Source: Ficedula albicollis (lineage: Eukaryota > Chordata > Aves > Passeriformes > Muscicapidae). From it: DNA of 64,000 nucleotides. Below the pieces are notes generated by a model that made no database searches, was not told where the DNA came from, and saw only the letters and a program-made list of their open reading frames with translations. The stretch covers positions 8,059,512-8,123,511 of the forward strand of contig NC_021686.1 in NCBI RefSeq assembly GCF_000247815.1, given 5' to 3'. Positions 62,527-64,000 of this stretch are shown piece after piece (position 1 is the stretch's first letter; each line of letters begins with the position of its first letter). Both the position numbers and the translations under genes were made by a program.

Positions 62527-64000
62527 GGATGGGCACAGAGAGCTGTGAGTGCCACCAAAGGATGGGCACAGAGAGCTGTGAGTGTCACCAAAGGATGGGC
62601 ACTGAGAGCCGTGAGTGTCCCCAAAGGATGGGCACAGAGAGCTGTGAGTGTCACCAAAGGATGGGCACTGAGAGCCGTGAGTGTCCCCAAAGGATGGGCA
62701 CAGAGAGCTGTGAGTGTCACCAAAGGATGGGCACTGAGAGCCGTGAGTGTCCCCAAAGGATGGGCACAGAGAGCTGTGAGTGTCACCAAAGGATGGGCAC
62801 TGAGAGCCGTGAGTGTCCCCAAAGGATGGGCACAGAGAGCTGTGAGTGTCACCAAAGGATGGGCACTGAGAGCCGTGAGTGTCCCCAAAGGATGGGCACA
62901 GAGAGCTGTGAGTGTCACCAAAGGATGGGCACTGAGAGCCGTGAGTGTCCCCAAAGGATGGGCACAGAGAGCTGTGAGTGTCACCAAAGGATGGGCACTG
63001 AGAGCCGTGAGTGTCCCCAAAGGATGGGCACAGAGAGCTGTGAGTGTCACCAAAGGATGGGCACTGAGAGCCGTGAGTGTCCCCAAAGGATGGGCACAGA
63101 GAGCTGTGAGTGTCACCAAAGGATGGGCACTGAGAGCCGTGAGTGTCCCCAAAGGATGGGCACAGAGAGCTGTGAGTGTCACCAAAGGATGGGCACTGAG
63201 AGCCGTGAGTGTCCCCAAAGGATGGGCACAGAGAGCTGTGAGTGTCACCAAAGGATGGGCACTGAGAGCCGTGAGTGTCCCCAAAGGATGGGCACAGAGA
63301 GCTGTGAGTGTCACCAAAGGATGGGCACTGAGAGCCGTGAGTGTCCCCAAAGGATGGGCACAGAGAGCTGTGAGTGTCACCAAAGGATGGGCACTGAGAG
63401 CCGTGAGTGTCCCCAAAGGATGGGCACAGAGAGCTGTGAGTGTCACCAAAGGATGGGCACTGAGAGCCGTGAGTGTCCCCAAAGGATGGGCACAGAGAGC
63501 TGTGAGTGTCACCAAAGGATGGGCACTGAGAGCCGTGAGTGTCCCCAAAGGATGGGCACAGAGAGCTGTGAGTGTCACCAAAGGATGGGCACTGAGAGCC
63601 GTGAGTGTCCCCAAAGGATGGGCACAGAGAGCTGTGAGTGTCACCAAAGGATGGGCACTGAGAGCCGTGAGTGTCCCCAAAGGATGGGCACAGAGAGCTG
63701 TGAGTGTCACCAAAGGATGGGCACTGAGAGCCGTGAGTGTCCCCAAAGGATGGGCACAGAGAGCTGTGAGTGTCACCAAAGGATGGGCACTGAGAGCCGT
63801 GAGTGTCCCCAAAGGATGGGCACAGAGAGCTGTGAGTGTCACCAAAGGATGGGCACTGAGAGCCGTGAGTGTCCCCAAAGGATGGGCACAGAGAGCTGTG
63901 AGTGTCACCAAAGGATGGGCACTGAGAGCCGTGAGTGTCCCCAAAGGATGGGCACAGAGAGCTGTGAGTGTCACCAAAGGATGGGCACTGAGAGCCGTGA
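62527..64000 (+). repeat. 33-bp minisatellite in 66-bp dimers, runs off the window
   Basis: The units are GGATGGGCACAGAGAGCTGT plus GAGTGTCACCAAA, and GGATGGGCACTGAGAGCCGT plus GAGTGTCCCCAAA. They alternate strictly for at least 22 dimers with almost no variation. The right end is not reached. Confidence 0.97.

Noticed and set aside
62527..64000. Regular direct repeats resembling a CRISPR array
   Set aside because: Successive units are contiguous with no unique spacers, and the host is a vertebrate. This is a dimeric minisatellite. The same applies to the 48-kb and 60-kb arrays.

Overview
The window is vertebrate nuclear DNA, almost certainly from a bird. It has spliced exons with long introns, many 3' fragments of CR1 LINEs, GC-rich CpG-dense stretches and a great many minisatellites, as expected of an avian microchromosome. 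No prokaryotic gene layout, CRISPR array or RNA gene is visible. Only two genes are supported, both on the minus strand and in the same head-to-tail order as PRKCB-CACNG3 on human 16p12.

PRKCB (protein kinase C beta) enters from the right. Six kinase-domain exons lie between 57,900 and 50,115: hinge, alphaE segment, catalytic/DFG/APE exon, alphaF exon, a C-lobe exon and the last shared exon. Two alternative C-terminal exons follow: beta-II at 38,738-38,896 and beta-I at 33,332-33,484. Both keep their turn and hydrophobic phosphorylation motifs. Exons for the pseudosubstrate, C1, C2 and kinase N-lobe must lie beyond 64,000. CACNG3 (AMPA-receptor auxiliary subunit gamma-3) follows, with exon 1 at 22,646-22,856 and exon 2 at 142-225. 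Its exons 3 and 4 lie beyond position 1. Exon 1 sits in a CpG-rich region, and 208 bp of it recur in a perfect 372-bp tandem duplication.

The rest is intron, UTR and intergenic DNA dominated by tandem arrays. In CACNG3 intron 1 these are at 2.2, 3.7, 5.5, 9.5, 14.6-15.7 and 20.0 kb. Near the PRKCB 3' end there is a pyrimidine array at 31.7-32.3 kb. PRKCB introns hold a 16-bp array at 44.0-46.5 kb, a 21-bp array at 48.1-50.1 kb that almost touches the donor of the last shared exon, a 39/40-bp array at 60.2-61.4 kb, and a 33-bp array from 62.5 kb off the right edge.

Assembly quality is a major caveat. Six pure-C runs of 219 to 1,097 bases, plus one of 38, occupy about 3.8 kb, all on the same strand and mostly inside or beside arrays or GC-rich DNA. 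A 22-N gap at 62,058 is flanked by a 193/192-bp copy of the same sequence, and both copies are preceded by C's. I read the C runs, and probably the exon 1 duplication, as assembly artefacts until long reads show otherwise. I found no novel protein-coding system. The most interesting biological signal is the large VNTR at the splice donor that feeds the PKC beta-I/beta-II choice.
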